Shown here in pieces: positions 43,583-53,781 of a stretch of DNA of 64,000 nucleotides. The translations under genes and the position numbers were made by a program. Source of the DNA: an uncultured Muribaculaceae bacterium. Lineage in GTDB: Bacteria > Bacteroidota > Bacteroidia > Bacteroidales > Muribaculaceae. The notes under the pieces were generated by a model, which worked only from the letters and a program-made list of their open reading frames with translations, made no database searches and was not told the origin of the DNA. Location: contig CAUBWJ010000001.1 in assembly GCA_958439725.1 (NCBI GenBank), positions 146,864 to 210,863 on the forward strand, given 5' to 3'. Within the stretch, counting starts at the first letter, position 1. Every line of letters begins with the position of its first letter.

Positions 43583-44524
43583 ATGAAAGAAATTACTACC
43601 AAGTGCCTTATCGTAGGCTCCGGTCCCGCCGGATATACGGCGGCAATATACACCTCGCGTGCCAACCTCTCGCCCGTGCTCTACGAGGGCCATCAGCCCG
43701 GCGGCCAGCTCACCACCACCACCGAAATCGAGAACTTTCCCGGTTATCCCGAGGGAACCACCGGTCCGGAAATGATGGAAGACCTCCGACGCCAGGCAAT
43801 GCGCTTCGGCGCCGACGTTCGCGGCGGCATCATCCGCAAAATCGACCTCTCTTCACGTCCGTTCCGGGCTGAAGCCGACGACGACACCACCATCATAGCC
43901 GACACCGTGATAATCTCCACCGGCGCCTCGGCTAAATATCTCGGTCTGCCCGACGAAAAGAAGTATATGGGACTGGGCGTGTCGGCATGCGCCACATGCG
44001 ACGGTTTCTTCTACCGCAAGAAACGCGTGGCCGTTGTGGGCGGCGGCGACACCGCATGCGAGGAAGCACTCTATCTGAGCAATCTCGCCTCGCAGGTGTT
44101 CCTGATTGTGCGTAAAAACTATCTCCGTGCATCGAAAGTGATGCAGAAGCGAGTGCTTGAGAAACCCAACATCACCGTGCTGTTCAACACCAACACCACC
44201 GGGCTGTACGGCGAAGAGTTCCTCGAAGGCGCCCATCTTGTGGAAAATCTCGGCACTGATATAGAGCAGCACACCGATCTGCCCATCGACGGCTTCTTCC
44301 TCGCCATAGGCCACCGTCCCAACACCGATTTCCTCAACGGCCAGCTCGAGCTTGATGAGGCCGGTTATATCAAGACCTTCAACGGCTCCCAGGCCACAAA
44401 CGTGGAAGGCGTATTCGCCGCAGGCGATGTAGCCGACCCCAGCTACCGCCAGGCCATAACGGCCGCAGGCACCGGCTGCCGCGCCGCCCTCGACGCCGAG
44501 CGTTTCATAACCGAACACGCCTGA
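43583..44524 (+). CDS. trxB: Thioredoxin-disulfide reductase
   Basis: 313 aa FAD/NADPH flavoprotein that reduces thioredoxin. FAD-binding GSGPAGYTAAIYTSRANL is at the N-terminus, the redox CATC (C136, C139) is in the NADPH domain, GGGDTACEEALYLSN binds NADPH, and GVFAAGDVADPSYRQAITAAG is the second FAD motif. Full-length and complete. The gene ends in a strong terminator, closing the rpe-ftsK-lolA-trxB run. It may supply reducing power for the periplasmic TlpA-like system only indirectly. Confidence 0.96.
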   Translation: MKEITTKCLIVGSGPAGYTAAIYTSRANLSPVLYEGHQPGGQLTTTTEIENFPGYPEGTTGPEMMEDLRRQAMRFGADVRGGIIRKIDLSSRPFRAEADDDTTIIADTVIISTGASAKYLGLPDEKKYMGLGVSACATCDGFFYRKKRVAVVGGGDTACEEALYLSNLASQVFLIVRKNYLRASKVMQKRVLEKPNITVLFNTNTTGLYGEEFLEGAHLVENLGTDIEQHTDLPIDGFFLAIGHRPNTDFLNGQLELDEAGYIKTFNGSQATNVEGVFAAGDVADPSYRQAITAAGTGCRAALDAERFITEHA

Positions 44525-44552
44525 TTTCGAAACGGCAACGATACCATACACG

Positions 44553-44593
44553 ACGGTGTGACGGGCTGCGGCCTCTCACACCGTTTCTTTTTT
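44553..44593 (+). terminator. Intrinsic terminator of trxB
   Basis: ACGGTGTGA (44553-44561) pairs with TCACACCGT (44576-44584), followed by TTCTTTTTT. Confidence 0.9.
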
Positions 44594-44691
44594 ATTGGAC
44601 TTTCCGTCCCGATATACCCCGGAGGGAAAGTCGTGATGTGGCAATGCTGTGAAAATTGGAGCGACGGAAGGTGAATGTCAATTTTTTAGTT

Positions 44692-44699
44692 TATCTTTG
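44692..44699 (+). promoter_or_regulatory. -7 promoter element of the receiver/ATP-grasp gene
   Basis: TATCTTTG, 50 bases before the ATG at 44749. An AAAGGAC ribosome-binding-like sequence precedes that ATG. Confidence 0.55.
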
Positions 44700-44748
44700 T
44701 TAGTTGATAATCTGCCGTCTGTTTCTCAGTCGGAGCATAAAGGACAGA

Positions 44749-47730
44749 ATGAACGAAGACGCTCTCAGCCAGCTATATCTCAAAGACACTGCATTTCAGG
44801 ACCTGATGCAGCGCAGGGTGTTCAATGTCCTGCTTGTGGCCTCGCCCTACGACGCCTTCATGATGGAGGAGGACGGCCGCATCGAGGAGCAGCTCTATTT
44901 CGAGTATGTGGCACTCAACCTGAGTTCGCCGCCGCGCGTCACCCGCGTGTCGACAATCGAGGACGCAATGGACCGTCTGCGCGAGAAGCACTTCGGACTG
45001 GTGATACTGATGCCGGGGAGCGACGTCAGCGAGACCCTGCGCGGAGCGGCCGGTATCCGCGAGATTGCGCCCAAAATGCCTATAGTGGTGCTTACGCCTT
45101 TCTCCAAGGAAGTGTCGCGCCGACTTGCCAACGAGGATCTCTCGGCCGTGGACTACGTGTTCAGCTGGCTCGGCAACGTTGACCTGCTCCTTGCCATAAT
45201 AAAACTTCTCGAGGACTTCCTGAACGCCGACAACGACATTAACGAAGTGGGTGTGCAGATGATAATGCTCGTGGAGGACTCCGTGAGATTCTATTCATCT
45301 GTCCTTCCCCATATCTACAAGACACTGCTCAAACAGTCGTTCGAGTCGTCGACCGAAGCGCTCAACGAGCACGAGCAGATGCTGCGCATGCGCGGACGCC
45401 CCAAAGTGATGCTCGCGCGCACCTACGAGGAAGCCATGGAGCTGTACGAACGCTTCGGCCAGAACCTGCTCGGAGTGATTTCCGACGTATCGTTCATGCG
45501 CGAAGGCGCCAAAGACCCGATGGCGGGACTGCGCTTCGCCGAATTTCTCCGGGAGAAAGACCCCTGGCTGCCGGTGATAATCGAGTCGTCGGAAGCCGAC
45601 AACCGCGCAGCCGCCGAAAAGCTCAACTGCGTGTTCCTCGACAAGAACTCCAAGAAGCTTCCCGTTGACCTCACCAAGGCCATGAGCTCCGAATTCTCGT
45701 TCGGCGACTTCGTGATGACCGACCCCGAGACCGGAAAAGAGCTGCGCCTGCGCTCGCTTAAAGACCTGCAGTATCACATATTCGACATTCCGGCAAAAGC
45801 CCTGCTTCACCACGCATCGTCCAACGACATATCGCGCTGGCTCTACTCGCGCGCGCTCTTCCCGATAGCCGACGTGATAAAGACCCACCGCTTCTACTCG
45901 CTCGAGGAAGTGCCCGCCGTGCGCCAGCTCTTCTTCGACCTCATAGTGAAGTACCGCAAGATGAAAAACCGCGGAGTGGTGGCCGTGTTCCGCAAAGACC
46001 GTTTTGACCATTACTCCAGTTTCGCACGCATCGGTGAGGGATCGCTCGGCGGCAAAGGCCGCGGCCTGGCGTTCATCGACCAGATCATAAAGCGCAATCC
46101 TATCTGCGACAACTTCTACGGTGTGACCATAACCATACCGCGCACGGTGGTGCTGTGTACCGACATATTCGACGAGTTCATGGCCACCAATAATCTCTAT
46201 CCGATAGCGCTGTCCGATGCCGAAAATGCCACCATCCTCGATGCATTCCTCAAGGCAAAGCTACCTGAACGACTGATTGACGACTTCCTGGCGCTGTTCG
46301 AGGTCGTGGACACTCCGCTTGCCATCAGAAGTTCAAGCCTCCTGGAGGACTCGCACTACCAGCCTTTCGCCGGCATCTATTCCACATATATGATACCGCA
46401 TCTGGATGACAACGCCCGGATGCTCCGCATGCTGTGCGACGCGATAAAAAGCGTGTATGCCTCGGTGTTCTACACCGACAGCAAAGCTTATATGACCGCC
46501 ACGTCCAATCTTATCGACCAAGAAAAAATGGCCGTGATAATCCAGGAAGTGGTGGGAGAGCAGCACGGCGACCTTTATTTCCCCTCGTTTTCGGGTGTGG
46601 GCCGTTCGCTCAACTTCTATCCGCTGGGCGACGAGCATCCCGACGACGGTGTGGCCGAAGTGGCCGTGGGCCTTGGAAAATATATTGTGGACGGAGGCCT
46701 GAGCCTGCGGTTCTCCCCGCGCCACCCGGCGTCGGCCCTTCAGACATCGGAACTGGAGCTTGCGCTGCGCGACACCCAGACGCGCATGTATGCCCTCGAC
46801 ATGAGCGCCGTGGATGATTTCCGGGTGGACGACGGATTCAACATAGCCCGCAAGCGCGTGCAGGACATAGCCGAGAGCGGTGCCCTGAAATACATGGTCT
46901 CTACCTACGACGTCCGCGACAACATACTGCGCGACACCGATTTCGGCGCCGGTCGCAAAGTAGTGACATTCAACAATATCCTCAAACACGACGTATATCC
47001 GCTGGCTATGGCGCTCGACTTCATGCTTTCAACCGGTCAGCGCGAGATGTGCCGCCCGGTTGAGATAGAGTTTGCCGGCACCATCAGTCAGGCCAAAGGC
47101 ACTCAGAACCGCGGCCACATATACTGGCTGCAGATCCGTCCGACGGTCGACCCGAAAAATCTTGTGGATCCCACGCTTCTCGACCTCCCCGACTCCTTCC
47201 TGCTGCTTCGCAGCGATACCGCACTGGGCCACGGAACCACCGACAATGTTGACACAGTGGTGTACGTGCGGCCCGAAAGCTTCAATTCGGCAAACAACGG
47301 ACTGACCGCACGCGAGATTGAAAAAATCAACCGCAAGCTGGTAGAAGACGCCGTTCCATATATCCTGATAGGCCCGGGACGATGGGGCTCGAGCGACACC
47401 GCGCTCGGCATACCGGTGAAATGGCCCCAGATTTCGGGGGCGCGCCTGATAGTTGAATCAGCTATCACCACCTATCGTGTAGAGCCCAGTCAGGGCACCC
47501 ACTTCTTCCAGAACCTCACCTCTTTCGGGGTAGGATATTTCACCATCGACACCTCCGCGGGCCACGGATTCTACGACGTGGCCACTCTCGACGCCATGCC
47601 GGCGGTCTATGAATCGGAAGCAGTGAGGGTGGTGCGCTTTCCTGCTCCACTCATAATAGGCATCGATGGCAAAAAACGCCACGGCGTGGTGGCCAAACCT
47701 GACGCCTCATCCAACAACCAGAATCCTTAA
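44749..47730 (+). CDS. Receiver domains fused to a PEP/pyruvate-binding ATP-grasp
   Basis: 993 aa; the ATG at 44749 is preferred to a TTG at 44704. Two response-regulator-like domains come first (about 18-145, and 160-310). The first lacks an acidic phosphoacceptor (LVILMPGSD); the second has D246 in GVISDVSFM. The ATP-binding half of PEP synthase/pyruvate phosphate dikinase follows (about 420-800: GEGSLGGKGRGLAFI, PLAIRSSSLLEDSHYQPFAG, LQIRPT). No phosphohistidine (TSHAA-type) or PEP domain is seen. Instead there is a roughly 180-residue end with ILIGPGRWGSSDTALG. So it is not a plain PEP synthase; it may phosphorylate a separate partner or act in signalling (inference). Confidence 0.85.
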   Translation: MNEDALSQLYLKDTAFQDLMQRRVFNVLLVASPYDAFMMEEDGRIEEQLYFEYVALNLSSPPRVTRVSTIEDAMDRLREKHFGLVILMPGSDVSETLRGAAGIREIAPKMPIVVLTPFSKEVSRRLANEDLSAVDYVFSWLGNVDLLLAIIKLLEDFLNADNDINEVGVQMIMLVEDSVRFYSSVLPHIYKTLLKQSFESSTEALNEHEQMLRMRGRPKVMLARTYEEAMELYERFGQNLLGVISDVSFMREGAKDPMAGLRFAEFLREKDPWLPVIIESSEADNRAAAEKLNCVFLDKNSKKLPVDLTKAMSSEFSFGDFVMTDPETGKELRLRSLKDLQYHIFDIPAKALLHHASSNDISRWLYSRALFPIADVIKTHRFYSLEEVPAVRQLFFDLIVKYRKMKNRGVVAVFRKDRFDHYSSFARIGEGSLGGKGRGLAFIDQIIKRNPICDNFYGVTITIPRTVVLCTDIFDEFMATNNLYPIALSDAENATILDAFLKAKLPERLIDDFLALFEVVDTPLAIRSSSLLEDSHYQPFAGIYSTYMIPHLDDNARMLRMLCDAIKSVYASVFYTDSKAYMTATSNLIDQEKMAVIIQEVVGEQHGDLYFPSFSGVGRSLNFYPLGDEHPDDGVAEVAVGLGKYIVDGGLSLRFSPRHPASALQTSELELALRDTQTRMYALDMSAVDDFRVDDGFNIARKRVQDIAESGALKYMVSTYDVRDNILRDTDFGAGRKVVTFNNILKHDVYPLAMALDFMLSTGQREMCRPVEIEFAGTISQAKGTQNRGHIYWLQIRPTVDPKNLVDPTLLDLPDSFLLLRSDTALGHGTTDNVDTVVYVRPESFNSANNGLTAREIEKINRKLVEDAVPYILIGPGRWGSSDTALGIPVKWPQISGARLIVESAITTYRVEPSQGTHFFQNLTSFGVGYFTIDTSAGHGFYDVATLDAMPAVYESEAVRVVRFPAPLIIGIDGKKRHGVVAKPDASSNNQNP

Positions 47731-47736
47731 CAAGCC

Positions 47737-49149
47737 ATGTCAATATTCAACTCCTTCAAGAAAGCGCTCGGATTTCCCGACACTTACGACGACGAAAACG
47801 ACGTAGACAGCGACGATGCCGACCAGGCGGAAAACGCTGATGAAACAGGACGTCCGAAGCTCGACCTGACGCTGCCCACCCGTGCCGAGGAAGTCCCGGA
47901 TTCCGGGCCGGAAAGGAAGCACGAAAACGCATCCCATACGGATGAAGTGACCGTAGGCACAGACAGGCAGCCGGAATCCGAAGACAACGGGGCCTCTACT
48001 GAAGCTCTTGCCTCAAAGGCTTTCGACTGTGTTGTGGAACTTTTCAACAGCATACAGCCCGACTTCGTGAAGCAATGCCTTGACACCGAAGCCCAGCGCA
48101 GATACATCACCGAACATATAGACAGCTCACTGCGCGAGGCCCTGAACCATGCCACACAGCAGGCCCGCGAGGCCGGACGGCGCCAGTGGCAGGCAGAACG
48201 CAGCCGTCTCTCCTCCGATCTCGACAACCTCAGGAAACAGTATGCCTCCATAAAGCGGCGAAGCGAGGATTTCCAGAACGCCCAACTGAGCGAGGCTCGC
48301 CAGAAACGCGCGCTCTCCGACCGCGTACACGACCTTGAAAGCCAGGTTGCGGCGCTTGAAGCTGAAAAAGAACAGTTTCAGATAGAAAACCGTTCGATGG
48401 CCAACAAGCTACGTGCATCCGGAGTGTTACGCGGCGTCGAATCTTCAAATACCGCCGCTCCTGACGATTCCGAAACTGCCAAAGAGCTCGCCGAGACAAA
48501 GGCCGCACTGGAAAAACTCAATCTCGAGGCAACCTCGCTCCGCGACCGCTGCAAGGAACTTGAGGATGAGCTTGCGCAAAACCGTAAAGAGCGTGACGAG
48601 ATGGAAGAAGAAATGCAGAAAAGCGTGGAAATCATCGACTCGCGCATCGCCGATTTTGAAAACATCAAGAAAAAGAAAGACGCCCGCATAGCCCAGCTCT
48701 CCTCATCGCTGAAAAATGCGGAAAAACGGATTGCCGTTCTTGAAAAGGCCGTCAGCGAGAAGAAACGGCTTCTCGACGAGGCTTCATCGCTCACCGAGTC
48801 GCTGCGGTCAACCATTGAGACTAACCTTCGCACACACGCAGAAGTGGAGCACACTCTCCGGCAGGAAATAAACATGCTCCGTGGAAACGGCGACCTCTCT
48901 TTGGCTGACAGCCCGGCACCATATTCCCACGCTGCAGAAATCTCTACCGGCGAAACGGAAATTCCCGAAGTTAAGGAATCGAAGATATCGGCCATAGACG
49001 ACCTGATGGACAATACCGACTGGTTTGTGGCACCCGACCCTGTGCCGTTGAAAAAAGACCCGGAAGTGGAAGAGCAATTCGGCTATAAAGAACCCAAGAC
49101 ACGCCAGACACGCCAGATTGACGATGACAAACAGCTCTCACTCTTCTGA
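47737..49149 (+). CDS. Long coiled-coil protein of unknown function
   Basis: 470 aa, starting 6 bases after the receiver/ATP-grasp stop, so surely co-transcribed. An acidic N-terminus (DDENDVDSDDADQAEN) precedes a region with AFDCVVELFNSIQPDF that may be a small folded domain (about 85-130). About 135-385 is near-continuous heptad-type coiled coil (RQWQAERSRLSSDLDNLRKQ, ELEDELAQNRKERDEMEEEM). The C-terminus is acidic and ends KQLSLF. There is no signal peptide, so it is cytoplasmic. Probably a structural or scaffolding partner of the upstream protein; I do not recognise a family. Confidence 0.82.
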   Translation: MSIFNSFKKALGFPDTYDDENDVDSDDADQAENADETGRPKLDLTLPTRAEEVPDSGPERKHENASHTDEVTVGTDRQPESEDNGASTEALASKAFDCVVELFNSIQPDFVKQCLDTEAQRRYITEHIDSSLREALNHATQQAREAGRRQWQAERSRLSSDLDNLRKQYASIKRRSEDFQNAQLSEARQKRALSDRVHDLESQVAALEAEKEQFQIENRSMANKLRASGVLRGVESSNTAAPDDSETAKELAETKAALEKLNLEATSLRDRCKELEDELAQNRKERDEMEEEMQKSVEIIDSRIADFENIKKKKDARIAQLSSSLKNAEKRIAVLEKAVSEKKRLLDEASSLTESLRSTIETNLRTHAEVEHTLRQEINMLRGNGDLSLADSPAPYSHAAEISTGETEIPEVKESKISAIDDLMDNTDWFVAPDPVPLKKDPEVEEQFGYKEPKTRQTRQIDDDKQLSLF

Positions 49150-49206
49150 GCCCGCACAATCACTATCACATTTTCACGTAAACCCATTCACCACCATTCA
49201 TATACA

Positions 49207-51414
49207 ATGAAAGTTATTGCAAGAATCACCATCCTTCTCCTCGCCGCAATCCTTCCCGCCACAGCTTCGGCTGCCATAAAGACTCTGGCATCATATCCCG
49301 AGATAGAGAAATATATCGGGCCGGGCCATACTCCCAAGGGGCCTTCTCAGATAAAATTCATGAAAGAGCCGGGAATGTATCTGGCGCTGTCGGACGACGG
49401 AAAAAGAATCGTGAAACACGACTGCCGTACCGGCAAGGAAGTGGAGACTCTTCTCGACATAACCCATACACGCGAGACAACCGTTGACAAAATTGAGGGC
49501 TTCATGATTGACGATGCCGCCACACGCATACTCATCTACAACAACTCGCGTCCCATCTACCGCCACTCTTTCGAGGCGACATACTACGTGTACGAGATAC
49601 GCTCACGCATACTCAAACCCCTTTCCGACCGCTTTGAGCGCCAGCAGGCTCCGCAGTTCTCGCCCAACGGCCGAATAGTGGCCTTCGCGGCCGAAGACGG
49701 CAACATCCACCTGAAGAAACTCGACTTCTGGGTGGAGATAAACGTAACCGAGGACGGCAAGAAAAACTCCATAATAAACGGTATTCCCGACTGGGTGTAC
49801 CAGGAGGAATTCTCCACCCAGTCGTCGATGGCATGGTCGCCCGACAGCGAGACCCTCTGCTTCCTGAAATACAACGAGACCGAAGTTCCGACCTATTCTT
49901 TCCCTCTCTACGAAGGCTCATGCAATCCCATGGAGCAGTACGCGCTCTATCCCGGAGCATTCACCTACAAGTATCCGGTGGCCGGACAGCCCAACTCTGT
50001 GGTGACGCTTCATTCCTATGACGTGGACACCCGCAAGACCAAGCCCATTGCCATAAAAGACCCCCAGCTGCATTATATACCCCGAATCACCTTCGCCCAC
50101 TCCTCCGACCGTCTGATGGTAGTGACCCTCAACCGCGCCCAGACAAGAATGGAGGTATATGCGGTAAACCCCAAATCCACCGTGTCCAAATCAGTTCTCG
50201 TGGAGGAATGGAAGGCATGGCTCGCACCTGAGACATTCGAGAACATCACATTCGAACCTGACCACTTCGTGGTGATGTCATCGCGCACCGGCTACATGCA
50301 TCTTTACCAATACTCCTATGCCGGGGCTCTGCAGCGCACAATCACATCGGGCAACTACGACGTGGACGCCTACTATGGCTACGATGCCGCCACAGGCGCT
50401 TATTATTACCGCTCGGATGCCAACTCGCCCCTTGACCGCACTGTTTACCGTCTTGACCGCAAAGGCAAGCAGGAAGCAATCAGCCCGGCCGAAGGTACAG
50501 CATCGGCCCGATTCAGCCCCGACCTCAACTATTACGTGATGAGCTACAGCAACTCCACCACCCCCACAAAGTACACATTCTGCTCCTCGCGCCAGGCAAA
50601 GCCGCTGCGCACTCTCGAGGACAATGCCGAATATGCATCGCGCTACGCCTCCGCTCCCAAGCCCGAATTCTTCACCATGCCTACCGAAGGTGGAATCACA
50701 CTCAACGGATATATCATAAAACCCACCGGATTCTCGGCCTCGAAACGCTATCCCGTGATAATGGTGCAGTACAGCGGCCCGGGCTCTCAGCAGGTCACCA
50801 ACAGCTGGTCGATGGGCTGCGAGAAATATTTCGCCACACAGGGCTACGTGGTGGTATGCGTGGACGGACGCGGCACCGGCGGACGCGGACGCGAATTCAT
50901 GGACGTGGTCTACAAACGCCTCGGCTACTACGAGACCATCGACCAGATTGCCGCCGCGCGCTATGCCGCCAACCTTCCCTACACCGACCCCGACCGCATA
51001 GCCATCTATGGCTGGAGCTTCGGCGGATACGAATCGATAATGGCAGCATCGCACCCCGACGCACCATACGCCGCCGCAGTGGCAGTTGCTCCGGTAACCG
51101 ACTGGCGCTACTACGACTCCATCTATACCGAGCGCTACATGCTCACCCCGCAGGAAAACGAAGGAGGCTATGACCAGGCCTCGACCTTCGCCGGTATCTC
51201 AACCCGCAAATGCCCCCTGCTGCTGATCCACGGCACAGCCGACGACAACGTGCATCTCTACAACACCATCCAGTATGAGGCCGAGGCGCAGGCTCAGGGA
51301 CGCTGGACCGACATGCTCCTGTTCCCCAACATGAACCATTCCATCAACGGCTGCAACTCGCGTCAGCTCGTCTATGCGCGCATCCTTTCTTACCTCGAGT
51401 CCAACTTACGTTAA
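49207..51414 (+). CDS. Dipeptidyl peptidase IV (S9 family serine peptidase)
   Basis: 735 aa. A signal peptide (cleavage after ATASA, about residue 21) places it in the periplasm. An N-terminal beta-propeller (about 45-480) contains QAPQFSPNGRIVAFA and the DPP IV substrate-anchoring region QEEFS. The alpha/beta-hydrolase domain holds the triad S604 (GWSFGGY), D679 (HGTADDNVH) and H711 (NMNHSI). It would remove Xaa-Pro dipeptides from peptides, complementing the DPP III at the window start; Bacteroidetes use such enzymes for periplasmic peptide catabolism and incretin-like host peptides are known substrates in gut species. Confidence 0.93.
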   Translation: MKVIARITILLLAAILPATASAAIKTLASYPEIEKYIGPGHTPKGPSQIKFMKEPGMYLALSDDGKRIVKHDCRTGKEVETLLDITHTRETTVDKIEGFMIDDAATRILIYNNSRPIYRHSFEATYYVYEIRSRILKPLSDRFERQQAPQFSPNGRIVAFAAEDGNIHLKKLDFWVEINVTEDGKKNSIINGIPDWVYQEEFSTQSSMAWSPDSETLCFLKYNETEVPTYSFPLYEGSCNPMEQYALYPGAFTYKYPVAGQPNSVVTLHSYDVDTRKTKPIAIKDPQLHYIPRITFAHSSDRLMVVTLNRAQTRMEVYAVNPKSTVSKSVLVEEWKAWLAPETFENITFEPDHFVVMSSRTGYMHLYQYSYAGALQRTITSGNYDVDAYYGYDAATGAYYYRSDANSPLDRTVYRLDRKGKQEAISPAEGTASARFSPDLNYYVMSYSNSTTPTKYTFCSSRQAKPLRTLEDNAEYASRYASAPKPEFFTMPTEGGITLNGYIIKPTGFSASKRYPVIMVQYSGPGSQQVTNSWSMGCEKYFATQGYVVVCVDGRGTGGRGREFMDVVYKRLGYYETIDQIAAARYAANLPYTDPDRIAIYGWSFGGYESIMAASHPDAPYAAAVAVAPVTDWRYYDSIYTERYMLTPQENEGGYDQASTFAGISTRKCPLLLIHGTADDNVHLYNTIQYEAEAQAQGRWTDMLLFPNMNHSINGCNSRQLVYARILSYLESNLR

Positions 51415-51467
51415 CTTCGGTTTGTTATATAATCGGTTCAATTTTTCCCATAAAGCAACTGAACGCG

Positions 51468-52802
51468 ATGCAATACCATAAGGACAAATACAAAAGCATA
51501 CTGAAGCTTTGGACAGCATGGATTTATTCCACGGGACCGTTAATCCTGCTGCTGCTCCTTTCGCTTTGGATAAACACTTTGTATATTCCTTTTGTGGCTC
51601 TCGGTCTGGAACTGGCACTGTTCGCCTGCGTGCGGTACAACCGCAAGAAGCCCGAACCGGGCTGCTACCTGCTCCCGTTCATCGTGAAACGCATCCTGTT
51701 CTGGTCGGCAATCGTGATGTTTGTCATCAACGGGCTTCACATGCGCTGGATAGAGCACCAGATTTTCGATGCAGCGAGCGGAAACGCCGACTATCCCTAT
51801 ATCACCATACTCGTGATTGGCCCCATGGCCACGCTCATAAGCTATGTGAGTCTCTACCGCCACAAAAAGCTCTCGTTCTGCCTCGACTGCAAGATGCGCC
51901 ACGGGACGCCCGCGGAGCGCGGCTATCTCGGCATTCTCTTCACACAGGAAGGCCAGTTCCAGAATGCCTTCATAGGTTTGATCTCCCTGGCCATCACCGT
52001 AGTAACCTGGGGTTACTATTTCATTGCCTACGACAACAGCTATTTCTCACGGCACGACGAGTTTTTCTATGTGATAGTGCCGGTGACCCTATGGTCCCTC
52101 TCGGCCATTTATCTCGCCGTGAGATACGTGGGAATCTGGGCATATTACCGGCAGCGCTCCGACGAGCACCAGATGCAGAACGGCCTCACCACCACACTGC
52201 GCTACATGCTCATATGGGATAATTATGTAGGGCTTCTCGAGCCCTCGGAGGACCCGGATTCCGTGATATCGGTGCGCAATGTCTATGACACCCCCACGCT
52301 TATCCAGATAAGATACCGTCAGAAGGTGACCCGCGATGATTACCGTCATTACTTCTCCGCACTGACCCACATCGAGCATGGCGATATACGGTTCCTGTAC
52401 TCCACCCTTGTAGGGAATCCCGAGGGAAATCTTTTCCATTACATAGTCTATCTGACCGATGCCGAGAAGGAGGAAATAGACAGACGGTACAAGCACGTGA
52501 AATGGTGCACGCTGCGCGAAGTCAGCGAGCTTATCAACAACAAGGAGATGGCCCCGCTGTTCAGCGCCGAGTTCATAAGGCTCTATACCATTGCCATGGC
52601 ATGGAAAACGTATACCCCCGACGGAAAGCGACGCTACAAAATACGGAATTATATACCTACTTTCCGCATACGCGATATCAAAAAATGGGATGTGGACTAC
52701 AACGACATACGCTGGCTTGACGTAGCCAGAAACAATCAGGACCTCCCGCTGTTCCGCATGCGCAGGTTCTGGAGAAAGTATGTGAGCGGCGCTTCGGAAT
52801 GA
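51468..52802 (+). CDS. Multi-pass membrane protein of unknown function
   Basis: 444 aa. Hydrophobic helices are visible at about 22-55, 70-90, 110-130, 160-185 and 198-220, so the first half is membrane-embedded. A FCLDCKMRHG stretch near residue 140 might bind metal. The second half (about 225-444) is soluble and basic at its end (MRRFWRKYVSG), with a segment LIQIRYRQKVTRDDYRHYFS. I do not recognise the family. It is followed 61 bases later by miaA; a functional link is not implied. Confidence 0.75.
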   Translation: MQYHKDKYKSILKLWTAWIYSTGPLILLLLLSLWINTLYIPFVALGLELALFACVRYNRKKPEPGCYLLPFIVKRILFWSAIVMFVINGLHMRWIEHQIFDAASGNADYPYITILVIGPMATLISYVSLYRHKKLSFCLDCKMRHGTPAERGYLGILFTQEGQFQNAFIGLISLAITVVTWGYYFIAYDNSYFSRHDEFFYVIVPVTLWSLSAIYLAVRYVGIWAYYRQRSDEHQMQNGLTTTLRYMLIWDNYVGLLEPSEDPDSVISVRNVYDTPTLIQIRYRQKVTRDDYRHYFSALTHIEHGDIRFLYSTLVGNPEGNLFHYIVYLTDAEKEEIDRRYKHVKWCTLREVSELINNKEMAPLFSAEFIRLYTIAMAWKTYTPDGKRRYKIRNYIPTFRIRDIKKWDVDYNDIRWLDVARNNQDLPLFRMRRFWRKYVSGASE

Positions 52803-52863
52803 TTCACCCCGATCGTCGCCGATCCATTTTATTCATCACATTTCTCCCACTAAAGAGAGCAAC

Positions 52864-53781
52864 ATGAGCCTTTTGGTTATAACAGGACCTACAGCCAGCG
52901 GCAAGACCCGCAGAGCGGTGGATTGCGCGCGCGCCTTCAACGGCGAGATAATAAGCGCTGACTCCAGGCAGATATACCGGGGAATGGACCTCGGCACCGG
53001 CAAGGATCTGGAGGAATACGGCACGGTGCCGTATCACCTGATTGACATCTGCGATGCCGGCTACCGGTACAACCTATTCGAATACCTGCGTGATGAGGCA
53101 GAGGCCTGCGACGAAATCCGATCACGGGGGCGACTTCCCATTCTGTGCGGAGGGACGGGGCTGTACGTTGAGTCCGTGCTGAAAGGACTGGCCCTTCCTC
53201 CCGTTCCCGAGAATCCGGAGCTGAGAAAAAAACTTGCGCCCCTCCCGCTCGAGGAACTTACGAAGATTCTGGCCTCAATGAAAAGGCTGCATAATACCAC
53301 CGATGTTGACACCGCCCAACGTGCCATACGGGCAATAGAAATCGAGACGTATTATGAAGCGAACCCGCATCTGGCTCCCGCAGAGGCATCGCGTCCGGTG
53401 ACCGATGCGGTGATAGTGGGCGTGGACATAGACCGCGACAGCCGCCGGCGCCGCATAAGCAGCAGGCTGCGCGAGCGTCTGGCCAACGGCATGGTCGAAG
53501 AGATTGCCTCGCTGCTTGACAGCGGAGTGGCCCCGGACAGCCTCATATATTACGGCCTCGAATATAAATTCGTGACGCTCCACTGCCTCGGACACCTATC
53601 GCTCGAAGAAATGACGGAGCAACTTGAAATCGCCATACATCAGTTTGCCAAACGCCAGATGACGTGGTTCCGCGGTATGGAACGCCGTGGATTCAAAATC
53701 CACTGGCTCCCCTACGATATGCCTTCCGGTGAGTTTGTGGACGAAGTGAGAAATCTCCTGGAAGCCTCAGTTTGCAAATGA
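52864..53781 (+). CDS. miaA: tRNA dimethylallyltransferase
   Basis: 305 aa. It transfers dimethylallyl from DMAPP to A37 of tRNAs reading UNN codons, so it consumes a product of the MEP pathway whose dxr and ispD are also here. The P-loop GPTASGKT is at 8-15. The DSRQIYRGMDLGTGKD and PILCGGTGLYVESVLKGL segments and the RQMTWFRG tRNA-binding motif are all intact. Its stop overlaps the next start (ATGA). Confidence 0.96.
   Translation: MSLLVITGPTASGKTRRAVDCARAFNGEIISADSRQIYRGMDLGTGKDLEEYGTVPYHLIDICDAGYRYNLFEYLRDEAEACDEIRSRGRLPILCGGTGLYVESVLKGLALPPVPENPELRKKLAPLPLEELTKILASMKRLHNTTDVDTAQRAIRAIEIETYYEANPHLAPAEASRPVTDAVIVGVDIDRDSRRRRISSRLRERLANGMVEEIASLLDSGVAPDSLIYYGLEYKFVTLHCLGHLSLEEMTEQLEIAIHQFAKRQMTWFRGMERRGFKIHWLPYDMPSGEFVDEVRNLLEASVCK

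Noticed and set aside
44749..47730. Annotation as phosphoenolpyruvate synthase
   Set aside because: Only the ATP-binding half is present; no phosphohistidine or PEP-binding domain is seen.
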